From: Flavobacterium sp.
GTDB lineage: Bacteria > Bacteroidota > Bacteroidia > Flavobacteriales > Flavobacteriaceae
Length of the DNA stretch: 64,000 bases
Assembly: GCF_027490375.1 (NCBI RefSeq)
Contig: NZ_JAIXYH010000018.1
Span: 1 to 64,000, forward strand
Direction: 5' to 3'
Both the position numbers and the translations under genes were made by a program. Under the pieces are notes generated by a model, which made no database searches, was not told the DNA's origin, and was given only the letters and a program-made list of their open reading frames with translations. This document shows positions 1 through 8,082 of the stretch, in pieces (within the stretch, counting starts at the first letter, position 1; each line of letters starts with the position of its first letter).

Positions 1-227
1 AAAATCTGCCTGTTATACCAATTAGATCTATAAAACAGTCCGATAAAAAAATGTTTTTAAGTCATAACTGCTTTAAAAAAATCTTCCGTAGCGCTGCTAT
101 GCAACATTTTTTTGCATTGTTCTGCCTCAAAAACAACCTTTTTTCTCTAGCCTATTTTATAAATCCAATTGGTATTAATCAACCATTTATCTGTTTTCTG
201 ACCGCAATTTTTAAATGAACTCAGGTT
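1..227. repeat. MITE-like element B, interrupted copy
   Basis: Positions 178-227 match, in reverse orientation, the left end of the 217-bp inverted-repeat element at 49892-50108, and positions 1-11 match the adjoining part of that element. The copy runs off the left edge of the window and is split by a second element (16-174). No coding capacity is seen. Confidence 0.6.
16..174. mobile_element. MITE-like element A nested in element B
   Basis: A roughly 160-bp non-coding segment with terminal inverted repeats. Bases 15-35 and the reverse complement of 155-175 agree at 19 of 21 positions, starting ATACCAATT. TTA flanks it on both sides (13-15 and 175-177), a possible 3-bp target duplication. 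The uninterrupted copy of element B near 49.94 kb shows the sequence before insertion. No transposase is present, so it would have to move in trans. Confidence 0.6.
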
Positions 228-305
228 ATAACGATTTAATTTTACAAACATTTTTGCCTGTTTTTGTGTAAACGAAACTACTTTGTCACCCGAGATATAA
301 AAGTT

Positions 306-479
306 TTAGCGGTCTTCCAATCGTTTTACCGCATATTGATTGCGCCAAGTTAAGTCGATCATTTTGAGCTTTTGCAGATTTGACTTGATGACAAGTTCAT
401 CATCGTAGATTTGATTTTGTGTGTATTTTCGAACTAACGTTTTTGTGTACTTTTTTCGCGCGAACGGGTGCAGCGGCAT
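306..479 (-). pseudogene. short ORF, probable C-terminal gene remnant
   Basis: A 57-codon frame opens with ATG at 479 inside the GC-rich repeat at 464-597 and ends with TAA at 308-306. The translated tail is protein-like, mixed in charge and with aromatic residues (it contains IDLTWRNQYAVKRLEDR). The start lying inside a repeat suggests that a gene lost its 5' part when the repeat or a rearrangement arrived. The family is not recognised. It could instead be a chance frame. Confidence 0.3.
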
Positions 480-597
480 CCTTTTTGGCGCATTGTATTT
501 CCACTATCGTTTTGCCAAAAAGATATAGCGGAACACGTGACGGCTAGCACTTTCTTGGCGCAGCGACGTTTGTTTTGCCGGCGCGCCCAAAAGGAGG
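464..597. repeat. GC-rich intergenic palindromic repeat (copy 1)
   Basis: This G+C-rich block stands out from the A+T-rich surroundings. It contains GCAGCGGCATCC followed by inverted TTTTTGGC/GCCAAAAA arms and then GATATAGCGGAA, motifs shared with other copies (for example near 26.06 kb). I see no gene between 598 and 736, only A+T-rich spacer. Confidence 0.5.
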
Positions 598-736
598 ACA
601 ATTCTATCAGCAAGTTTACTGAAAAATAAAAATTTTCATAAAATCTGGAATAATTGCAACTGAAGTTCCTTGTAGTTCGAGTTATTTTTTGAAATAGTTA
701 TAGCAACGACGTCGATTTTAAGATTAGACAGCATTT

Positions 737-1804
737 TCATTTCATACAACTTTTTAAAAAAGCCTCCAATTCGTTTGGCGACAAATCTTTTGCAATGAGT
801 TTCCCGTTGGCATCGTACAGTACGTTGTGTGGTATAAATCGTACACGGTAATCAATAGCCACTTTCGATTTAAAACCTTCGGTTGCTAAAACGTTTTTCC
901 ACCGAACTTTTTCTTTTGCCAATGTTTTTTTCCAAATAGCCGCGGTTTTATCAAATGAAACGGCTAGTATTTCAAAGCCCGACGCCTCTTTAAAAGGCGC
1001 TTTTCTGTAGTTTTCGTAAATTTTTTTCAACGCAGGGAATTGCGCTCGGCAAGGAGCACAAGCAGTATCCCAAAAATCAATTAGTAAATATTTTCCAGCG
1101 AATTGTGTTGGCGAAAGCACATTATTATCCAAACTAGGCAAGGAAAAATCAATGATACGTTGCTCGATTTCCGGATTTTTTTGATGCTCAATTTCTTGCA
1201 ACAGTAACGGAACCACATTTGAATTTTGATAGTCTAAATCTAAAGCACCTACAATCGATTGTAATTGTACCGCTGTGAAAATTACGCCTTCATCGATAAG
1301 TCCTAGTAGCGTATTGCCTACAAAACTGTTACGCGGATGCTTTTTCGCTAAATCAACGAGCTTGTCGTAAATTTTAATCTGGTAATTTTCATCATTAGCA
1401 AGTCTCGATTTTAGTACGGTAAAATCCGATTGTAATTTTTCGGTTTCGGTTCCTTCTAACGACAGTACAATAGGATACAACTTTGGAACAATCGCTGCTG
1501 AATCTTCATTTTTGAGCATAACGTTTAAAGTAATTGCAGTGTTTTCAAGATAAATATCCCGATCTGCCGGCGAATAATCTGTGCCAATCAATGCGCCACT
1601 TGCGTACTTAACGCTTCCTTGAAATTCAAATTTATTATTGATTACCAAACAACTGTCTTTTTTACCATCATACATGAGATACATATATCCTTTGTAATTT
1701 TCTCCCTGGATATTTCCCTTAAGTTTGAATCCGTTCTGTTGATTTTGAGCAAAGTACGTTTGGAAAACTCCAAAAAGTAAAAGGGCGATTAAACGGTTTT
1801 TCAT
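737..1804 (-). CDS. TlpA/ResA-type thioredoxin-fold exported protein with DUF4369-like N-terminus
   Basis: This is a predicted periplasmic thiol-disulfide oxidoreductase of 355 residues. The start is taken at ATG 1804 because MKNRLIALLLFGVFQTYFAQ is a good signal peptide; an upstream ATG at 1879 would bury it. After the signal comes a beta-rich region resembling DUF4369 (about residues 25-90), then helices. A C-terminal thioredoxin domain carries the redox pair CAPC (about 249-252) in the context DFWDTACAPC. It lies 10 bp downstream of a second thioredoxin-domain gene, so the two are probably co-transcribed. The fold and redox motif are visible; the substrate is unknown. Confidence 0.85.
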   Translation of the reverse strand: MKNRLIALLLFGVFQTYFAQNQQNGFKLKGNIQGENYKGYMYLMYDGKKDSCLVINNKFEFQGSVKYASGALIGTDYSPADRDIYLENTAITLNVMLKNEDSAAIVPKLYPIVLSLEGTETEKLQSDFTVLKSRLANDENYQIKIYDKLVDLAKKHPRNSFVGNTLLGLIDEGVIFTAVQLQSIVGALDLDYQNSNVVPLLLQEIEHQKNPEIEQRIIDFSLPSLDNNVLSPTQFAGKYLLIDFWDTACAPCRAQFPALKKIYENYRKAPFKEASGFEILAVSFDKTAAIWKKTLAKEKVRWKNVLATEGFKSKVAIDYRVRFIPHNVLYDANGKLIAKDLSPNELEAFLKSCMK

Positions 1805-1814
1805 AAGCGGTATT

Positions 1815-3239
1815 TTAGTTTGACAACGACTGTTTAAAAATAACTTCGATTTGTTTATCGTCGGGATGAGGTGCGTCATTGTTTATTAAATTTCCTTTTT
1901 TGTCGAATAGCATGTATCTCGGAATGCTGTTTAAATCCTGTTTTTTGAAAAACGATCCAAACGGATATTCAGTAGCTAAAAAAGAATTTTGAGGGTTTAA
2001 ATTTTCTTGTTTTGCACCGGCAAGCCATTTAGCTGCAAATTCATCTAGCGAAATATACAGAAAGACAACTTCGGGATGCTTTTTTTGCAATTTTTTTGAG
2101 GCAGGCATTGCGGCACGACACGGTGCGCACCAACTCGCCCAAAAATCAACGTAAATAAGCTTGCCACGATGCGTTTTTAAAATTTCATCTAAATTGGTTT
2201 TTTGCTTATCGGTAGTTAGTAAAGCTACATTTGATGCTTGTAAGCTAGATTTAGCGAAGCGTTTTGGATAGTTTCGTTTGAAGTACGAGGCAGTTTCTTT
2301 ATCGGTTACATGTTTGCAAAATTCCTCATAGTGTTTATTGAATGTTTCACTGGAACTGAAAGTTGCTAATCGTTCCAAATAGTAAAACAACAAGTAATTT
2401 TTTGTTTTTTCATGCATTCCATTTTCTTGTAATACCAGCTTAAATAAGCTTTCATAATCAACCAAACTTTGATTCGCCAAATGAATTATTACCGGTTTAT
2501 GTATTTTTTCAAAAGCAGAAACCACTAAACCTCGGTTTGCGGCCAAGGCGAAATTGTATGATTGACTTAAAATAGAAGTTGGTTTTTCATTTTGCAGTTT
2601 GCGAACATTTACCAGCGAAATAATTCCAAGCTGATATTCAGTGGAATCAATTTGTTTTTGGTGGTAAAGTGCTTTTAAATACGTTTCTAGTTTATTGTTG
2701 CGCTTTTCGGTTCGCTGCGAATCGCTCGTATTTTCAGTTGCATTTTTAAAGCGGCCTGTTCGGGTGTAAAAGCTTAAATCATCTTCAATTTGCGGTTCTT
2801 TTGTATTAAAATTACTGAGCGCGTTTTGCCCTGTTCCAGTTCGTCTGTGGGTTGCGTAGGGAAAATAATTTTTGAATGTAATCACAACCGTGTCGCCAAC
2901 GGCAATTTTATAGACATTTTCAAATTGTAAACCATATCGCAGCGAAAGGTAAATTGCTGTTGGAGTTTTAAACGTTAGCGTGTCTGTTTTTCCTTGTTTG
3001 TATGTAATTTTTTCTTCGAGAAAACTACCTTCTTTGCAATAGCTAATCGGATTAGGTATGATAGTAAAACTTGATTTCGAGTGTTTTATCGTATCTAAGA
3101 TTTTTGGAGTAACAAGTATTACCGTACACGTATTGTTGGCAATCGATTTGCTATTTTTAGCATTCTCTTTCGTGTTTGTACAGCTGAATAGCACGATAAA
3201 AAGCAGTAAAGTTGTAAGTTTTTGTGCTTTATATCGCAT
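1815..3239 (-). CDS. thioredoxin-domain lipoprotein (TlpA-like)
   Basis: A 474-residue predicted lipoprotein. The N-terminus MRYKAQKLTTLLLFIVLFSC ends in an SPII lipobox with Cys20. The middle (about 40-340) has no motif I recognise. The C-terminal domain has VDFWASWCAPC, with the redox cysteines at about 371 and 374, then helices and a cis-Pro region (NSIPRYMLF). It is the first gene of a two-gene unit with the related protein at 737-1804 and probably acts at the outer or inner membrane on periplasmic disulfides. Electron donor and substrate cannot be told from the sequence. Confidence 0.85.
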   Translation of the reverse strand: MRYKAQKLTTLLLFIVLFSCTNTKENAKNSKSIANNTCTVILVTPKILDTIKHSKSSFTIIPNPISYCKEGSFLEEKITYKQGKTDTLTFKTPTAIYLSLRYGLQFENVYKIAVGDTVVITFKNYFPYATHRRTGTGQNALSNFNTKEPQIEDDLSFYTRTGRFKNATENTSDSQRTEKRNNKLETYLKALYHQKQIDSTEYQLGIISLVNVRKLQNEKPTSILSQSYNFALAANRGLVVSAFEKIHKPVIIHLANQSLVDYESLFKLVLQENGMHEKTKNYLLFYYLERLATFSSSETFNKHYEEFCKHVTDKETASYFKRNYPKRFAKSSLQASNVALLTTDKQKTNLDEILKTHRGKLIYVDFWASWCAPCRAAMPASKKLQKKHPEVVFLYISLDEFAAKWLAGAKQENLNPQNSFLATEYPFGSFFKKQDLNSIPRYMLFDKKGNLINNDAPHPDDKQIEVIFKQSLSN

Positions 3240-3439
3240 TTTTAAGTTGTTTTTTGGTACATGAGTATAACGAATTTAATCCCTTTTAGTATAGAATAAA
3301 GTTAGATTTTTAAAAATTTTGATGATGTATAACTATAATTAAGGATCATTAAATCTACCTGTCATTCAACCACTTTCAACACCTTGTTAACGAGTTGTTA
3401 AGCGGCTAAAATCCGAAGCAAAAACAGTATAATTGCGCT

Positions 3440-4711
3440 ATGAAATTTCAGTTCTCTAAACTCAATATCATCATTGTTGCCGGCTTTTGTGCCATCATAG
3501 GTATTTTGATTGCCCAAATTTTATGGACGCGTGAAGCCTTCGATCTCGAAGAAAAAAAGTTCAGCGGAAACGTGCGTTTGGCTTTGCTCGAAGTGGTTAA
3601 GAGTTTGTATGAAGGCACTAACCACGAGCTTCCGCCCGTAAATCCGGTGCGTAAAATGGCAAACGATTATTTCGTGGTTAATGTTGAAAACGATTTTGAA
3701 CCACAAGTTTTGGAGTTTTATCTCAAAAAAGAACTTCAAAAATTTGGCATTCAAACCAATTTCGAATACGCTCTGTACAACTGCGAAAGCGATAAGATGG
3801 TGTACGGCGATTTCGTTCAATTGAGCGATCACGCGCCCGAAACGGCTCACCAAATCGAATTTCCAAAACACAAATCGTTCGTTTACTATTTCGCAATTAG
3901 GTTCCCAGAACAAACCAGTTACTTACTCGGCAATTTTAAGGTGTGGATTTTCGCAACTGCCGCTTTAGTGCTCATACTGCTCATTTATTTGTATTCGGTA
4001 ATTATGTTGTTGCAGCAGAAACGGTACGGCGAATTACAGCGCGATTTTATCAATAACATGACGCACGAGTTTAAGACGCCGCTTTCATCTATTTTGCTTG
4101 CTTCCAATTACTTGGAAAAGAAAACGCAAAATCTGGAACACCAAAAGTTAAACGCTTACAGTAAGATTATTGTCGACCAAAGTTTACAACTCAACAAGCA
4201 CATCGAAAATTTGCTTACCATGGCTAAATCGGAGCACGGCGGCATGCAAATTTGTGTCGAGCGAATTCGATTTACCGATTTACTCAATGAAGTGGAGGGC
4301 AATTTGCGCTTGAAAGTTCCCGATTTGGTAATCAAACGTTTATTTGACGCCGATTTCGAGCTTGTAGCCGATCCGTTTCACTTTAAAAATGTTGTTTTTA
4401 ACATTATCGATAATTCGATTAAATACTGCAATCAAAGTCCGGAAATTTCGATTGCTGTTGAAGAAAGCGCTTCGGCCATTTTACTGCGTTTTGGCGATAA
4501 CGGCATTGGGGTACAAACAAAAGCCCTACCACATGTTTTCGATAAGTTTTTCCGTGAAAATACGGGCAAACGCAACGAAGTTCGCGGTTTTGGCTTAGGT
4601 TTGCATTATGTGAAGCGCGTGGCAAATTTGCACAAATGGAAGATTACAGCTTTACACAACAAGCCATCCGGTTTAATTATTCAGTTTGAAATGAAGAAGC
4701 ATGAAAGCTAG
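3440..4711 (+). CDS. sensor histidine kinase (RprX-like)
   Basis: A 423-residue membrane kinase with TM helices at about 9-29 and 167-190 bracketing a periplasmic sensor of about 135 residues. The HisKA box FINNMTHEFKTPLSS puts the phospho-acceptor at His209. The N box (NIIDNSIKYC), G1 (DNGIGV), F box (FDKFFRE) and G2 (GFGLGLH) of the ATPase domain are all present. The stop overlaps the start of the response regulator gene by 11 bp, so the pair is translationally coupled. The arrangement resembles RprXY of Bacteroidota; the signal is unknown. Confidence 0.92.
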   Translation: MKFQFSKLNIIIVAGFCAIIGILIAQILWTREAFDLEEKKFSGNVRLALLEVVKSLYEGTNHELPPVNPVRKMANDYFVVNVENDFEPQVLEFYLKKELQKFGIQTNFEYALYNCESDKMVYGDFVQLSDHAPETAHQIEFPKHKSFVYYFAIRFPEQTSYLLGNFKVWIFATAALVLILLIYLYSVIMLLQQKRYGELQRDFINNMTHEFKTPLSSILLASNYLEKKTQNLEHQKLNAYSKIIVDQSLQLNKHIENLLTMAKSEHGGMQICVERIRFTDLLNEVEGNLRLKVPDLVIKRLFDADFELVADPFHFKNVVFNIIDNSIKYCNQSPEISIAVEESASAILLRFGDNGIGVQTKALPHVFDKFFRENTGKRNEVRGFGLGLHYVKRVANLHKWKITALHNKPSGLIIQFEMKKHES

Positions 4712-5381
4712 AATTTTATACGCAGAAGACGACGCAACTTTGGCATTTCTAACCCAGGAAAATCTCGAGGAAAACGGTTTTGAAGTGCGTCATTGTACCG
4801 ATGGCGAACAAGCTATCGCGGCATTTAAAAGCGAAAACTTCGATTTGTGTGTGCTCGATATTATGATGCCAAAATTTGATGGCTTTGAAGTTGCAACGGA
4901 AATTCGCAAACAAAATACCGAAGTTCCAATCATTTTTCTTTCGGCGAAAACCTTGAAGGAAGATCGGATTCGCGGTTTGAAACTCGGCGCCGACGATTAT
5001 TTGGTAAAACCTTTTTCGATTGAAGAACTCTTGTTGAAATTAGAAGTTTTTTTGAAACGCTCTGGAAAAACAACTGCGCAAGAAAGTTTTGAGATTTTTG
5101 GCGATTTTCGTTTCAATAAAGAAAACTATGAAGTTGTCGGACCAAACGGCAACACGCTACTTACCGAGCGCGAAGCGGCCTTGCTAACCTTGTTTTTAAA
5201 GAATAAAAATGCCGTTTTGAAAAGAGAAACGATTTTGGTTGAAATTTGGGGTACAAACGATTACTTTTTGGGAAGAAGTTTGGATGTTTTCGTTTCGCGT
5301 TTACGCAAAATTTTTCAAAGTGATGAAAAAGTTAAAATTGAAAACCTACACGGAATTGGATTTAAATTTGTCGTTAAATAA
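4701..5381 (+). CDS. OmpR/PhoB-family response regulator
   Basis: A 226-residue regulator. The receiver domain has the acidic pair Glu9/Asp10-Asp11, the phospho-acceptor Asp53 in VLDIMMP, and the conserved Lys in DYLVKPFS. The C-terminal winged helix includes LTEREAALL and the wing VSRLRKIF. It overlaps the kinase gene upstream and is followed 6 bp later by a small exported protein, making a three-gene unit. It probably acts as a DNA-binding transcription regulator phosphorylated by the adjacent kinase. Confidence 0.93.
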   Translation: MKARILYAEDDATLAFLTQENLEENGFEVRHCTDGEQAIAAFKSENFDLCVLDIMMPKFDGFEVATEIRKQNTEVPIIFLSAKTLKEDRIRGLKLGADDYLVKPFSIEELLLKLEVFLKRSGKTTAQESFEIFGDFRFNKENYEVVGPNGNTLLTEREAALLTLFLKNKNAVLKRETILVEIWGTNDYFLGRSLDVFVSRLRKIFQSDEKVKIENLHGIGFKFVVK

Positions 5382-5387
5382 TTAATT

Positions 5388-5774
5388 ATGAAACAATTAA
5401 TTTTAGTGTTTTTTGTGTTGTTTAGTGTTGCGGCAATGAGTCAAATGCGTCCGGGTATGGGACGAAATAATCAGATTGGCGCTCCAGTTGTACCACCAAA
5501 TAAAGTGAAGAAAGTCGACTGGCTGGAGGAATCGATGAAGGATTTCACTTCAGAAGTTAAGCTGGATGATTTTCAAGCAGCAATTATTAAAGGATATTTG
5601 GGTGATTTAAAAGCCAAAGTTGATGCCATAATGTTACTCGATGTGCCAAACGACGGAAAAGCGGAGTCGATTGCCGTGGAGCGAAAAAAGTTTGAGGAAC
5701 AAGTACGCTCTGTTTTAAATCCAGATCAACAAGAACTCTTCACTAAATACATCAAGAAACGAGAACGACGTTAG
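5388..5774 (+). CDS. small exported helical protein, CpxP/Spy-like
   Basis: A 128-residue protein with a clear signal peptide (MKQLILVFFVLFSVAAMS). The mature part is charged and helical and ends with LNPDQQELFTKYI, a pattern seen in Spy/CpxP-type periplasmic chaperones and in small Bacteroidota relatives. It begins 6 bp after the response regulator stop, so it is probably in the operon. By analogy with CpxP it could feed back on the sensor kinase; this is inference from position and shape only, since overall similarity is not assured. Confidence 0.6.
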   Translation: MKQLILVFFVLFSVAAMSQMRPGMGRNNQIGAPVVPPNKVKKVDWLEESMKDFTSEVKLDDFQAAIIKGYLGDLKAKVDAIMLLDVPNDGKAESIAVERKKFEEQVRSVLNPDQQELFTKYIKKRERR

Positions 5775-5812
5775 CAATAATTCGGATTTCCTTTTCAATA
5801 CAGATTTGTTTT

Positions 5813-8005
5813 TTAAACAAGAAGTAATCCAGCTTTTTTAGTTAAAACATATGGTTTCGTTTTTGCTAATTCCGTAAAGTTTAAGTCTGATTTTTCTGCA
5901 AGTAACGCTGCATCAGACAACATATATTTTTTGCCAGACACAAAGAAATCAGCAGCAAAAGAACAAATCTCAGCTAATAACTGTAAGATTTCGAAATCAG
6001 CTCGTATCCGAATTTCGGCGTTTTTAGTTAAAAACACGAGTTCGCTCACTTCGAATTCTCTACCCTTTTTTTGCACCAGTTTGGTTTCAAACTTAGGCGC
6101 GTTTCCAATAAAAATCAGTTGTTTTTGCGAACTAAGTTTTAATTCTTCTGGCGCATTGAGCAAATTCGCAATATAATCTCTTCGGATTGTTGTTTTTGGA
6201 GTTTTAAAATCAAACCAATCTTGTAGCGGAATTTCAAACCCAACTCCATGCATGTAATTGTACAATGAATGCTTTAATCCGGCTGAAAAAATACTGTGAT
6301 CAATGCCCGTTTTATCGGTAAATTCAAGATCATTTAAAGCAAATTGGTGTTTGGTTTCTTTAATTTTCACACCGTATTCTTCGGGCTTTTTAGCGATCGG
6401 AGCATGAGCAGTTAACGCAAACTGATGCCAAAACCCCGATTGTATCACTCCCGATTCAAACAGCTGACGTGTCATTTCTAAACTATCAACGGTTTCTTGA
6501 ACGGTTTGTGTCGGATACCCGTACATCAAATACGCATGAACTAAAATACCAGCTTCTGTAAACGAACGTGTAACTTGAGCTACCTGAGCTACTGTAACTC
6601 CTTTATCTATGAGTTTTAACAATCGGTCGGAAGCCACTTCTAAACCACCTGAAACCGCAATACATCCAGAAGCAGCGAGTAGCTGACAAAGATCGTCGGT
6701 AAAATTTCTTTCAAAACGGATATTCGCCCACCAGGTAATTACGAGCTTTCGCCGAAGAACTTCCAAAGCAAACGCTTTCATTAGCGAAGGTGGAGCGGCT
6801 TCGTCAACAAAATGAAAACCAGTTTCGCCGGTTGCTGCAATCAATGTTTCTACGCGGTCGCACAAAAGCTTCGCTGTTGCGGGTTCGTAAATGCCAATAT
6901 AATCCAACGAGATGTCGCAAAACGTACATTTTCCCCAATAGCAGCCGTGCGCCATCGTGAGTTTATTCCACCGACCGTCGCTCCATAATTTGTGCATCGG
7001 ATTGGCCAAAGTAATAAGCGACATGTAATCGTCTAATTTTAAGTCGCTGTAATCGGGCGTTCCGAGTTGGTTTTGTTTAAAATCGGGAATCAGACTGTTG
7101 TTTACGTAACGTACTTCGTTGCTTTCGCAGAAAAAACTGCGTTTGAAAGTATCGAATTTGTTGTCTCGAATGTTGTGAATGAGTTGTAAAATCGGTGCTT
7201 CGCCGTCGTCGAGTGTGATAAAATCGATGAATTCGAACACACGTGGATCGGAAACCGACCGCAATTCGGTGTTTGCAAATCCGCCGCCCAGTGCAATTTT
7301 AGCGTTCGGAACTCGTTTTTTCGCATGCTGTGCAATTCGAAAAGCGCTGTACAAATTTCCGGGAAACGGCACCGTGAGTAATATCAATTCGGTATTTGGG
7401 GGCAGTTCGAGTTTGTCGATTTCAGAAAAAAGCAGCGCATCAGTAAATGTCGGTTCCTGTTGCAAAGCTGCGTATAGGTTGTCGAACGAATTTGCGCTTC
7501 GTCCCAAACGTTCGGCGTATCGTGTAAATCCGAAATGTTCATCAACATGCAGACCAATGAAGTATTCTAAATCTTCTAGAAATCGCGTTGCTAGATATTT
7601 CGCTTTATCGGTAATTCCCAAACTGCCAAAACTAAACTCTAAATCGGTATCATCTTGCGTTCGCTGGGCATCCGGCAAAATTCCGTTAACAATTTGGTTG
7701 GCAAAAGTTTGATTCTTTCCCTGTAAAAAGCGCACAACCGGATCCACGTACTGGATGTACTGTTCTTTAAGTTGCGAAATTCGCTCGGAAACGACATCTG
7801 GGGCAACTGCTTTTCCATTCACGTAAGTGGAAGAAAAAACAGCTTCTAAACCCGCTTTCGACAAAATACGAGCGGCAACTTGTAATCCTAAATCGGCTTG
7901 AAACGACTCAATACCCTGCGTATTTAAAAAGCCCTTAATGTAGGCCGTGGCCGGATATGGCGTATTGAGTTGGGTAAACGGCGGTATAAAAAGTACGACT
8001 GACAA
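5813..8005 (-). CDS. B12-binding domain radical SAM protein, CX4CX2C variant
   Basis: About 730 residues. The N-terminal cobalamin-binding-like domain (SVVLFIPP, later LGGGFAN) is followed by a radical SAM core with Cys355, Cys360 and Cys363 in GCYWGKCTFC. The first spacing is four residues, not the usual three; I checked the codons. Downstream motifs include HFVDEAAPP and a beta-barrel pattern. No ATG exists in frame. I prefer the TTG at 8005, which makes the protein begin right at the first beta strand. A longer TTG start at 8026 falls inside a TAnnTTTG promoter box. Substrate unknown. It is divergent from bshC. Confidence 0.85.
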   Translation of the reverse strand: MSVVLFIPPFTQLNTPYPATAYIKGFLNTQGIESFQADLGLQVAARILSKAGLEAVFSSTYVNGKAVAPDVVSERISQLKEQYIQYVDPVVRFLQGKNQTFANQIVNGILPDAQRTQDDTDLEFSFGSLGITDKAKYLATRFLEDLEYFIGLHVDEHFGFTRYAERLGRSANSFDNLYAALQQEPTFTDALLFSEIDKLELPPNTELILLTVPFPGNLYSAFRIAQHAKKRVPNAKIALGGGFANTELRSVSDPRVFEFIDFITLDDGEAPILQLIHNIRDNKFDTFKRSFFCESNEVRYVNNSLIPDFKQNQLGTPDYSDLKLDDYMSLITLANPMHKLWSDGRWNKLTMAHGCYWGKCTFCDISLDYIGIYEPATAKLLCDRVETLIAATGETGFHFVDEAAPPSLMKAFALEVLRRKLVITWWANIRFERNFTDDLCQLLAASGCIAVSGGLEVASDRLLKLIDKGVTVAQVAQVTRSFTEAGILVHAYLMYGYPTQTVQETVDSLEMTRQLFESGVIQSGFWHQFALTAHAPIAKKPEEYGVKIKETKHQFALNDLEFTDKTGIDHSIFSAGLKHSLYNYMHGVGFEIPLQDWFDFKTPKTTIRRDYIANLLNAPEELKLSSQKQLIFIGNAPKFETKLVQKKGREFEVSELVFLTKNAEIRIRADFEILQLLAEICSFAADFFVSGKKYMLSDAALLAEKSDLNFTELAKTKPYVLTKKAGLLLV

Positions 8006-8023
8006 GCGTTGCGGATTTGCGTG

Positions 8024-8031
8024 CAAAGTTA
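8024..8031 (-). promoter_or_regulatory. -7 box TAACTTTG for the radical SAM gene
   Basis: Exact match to the Bacteroidota TAnnTTTG element on the minus strand, ending 18 bp before the TTG at 8005. A TTG at minus 8050-8048 could serve as the -33 element (16-bp spacing). Confidence 0.5.
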
Positions 8032-8068
8032 TGTAATTACCATGCTACAACCAGCCACTCAATTTGCG

Positions 8069-8076
8069 TAACTTTG
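8069..8076 (+). promoter_or_regulatory. -7 box TAACTTTG for bshC
   Basis: Exact TAnnTTTG match only 6 bp before the chosen bshC ATG at 8083. If it is used, transcription would start at or next to the start codon, giving a leaderless or nearly leaderless mRNA. Confidence 0.5.
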
Positions 8077-8082
8077 CCTGAT

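Noticed and set aside
7179-7712. 177-residue plus-strand ORF inside the radical SAM gene
   Set aside because: Antisense shadow; Ser/Arg-rich composition, no family signature, and the opposite frame carries clear domains.
8017-8082. 22-codon N-terminal extension of bshC
   Set aside because: It contains the promoter box and is not part of the family's N-terminus.
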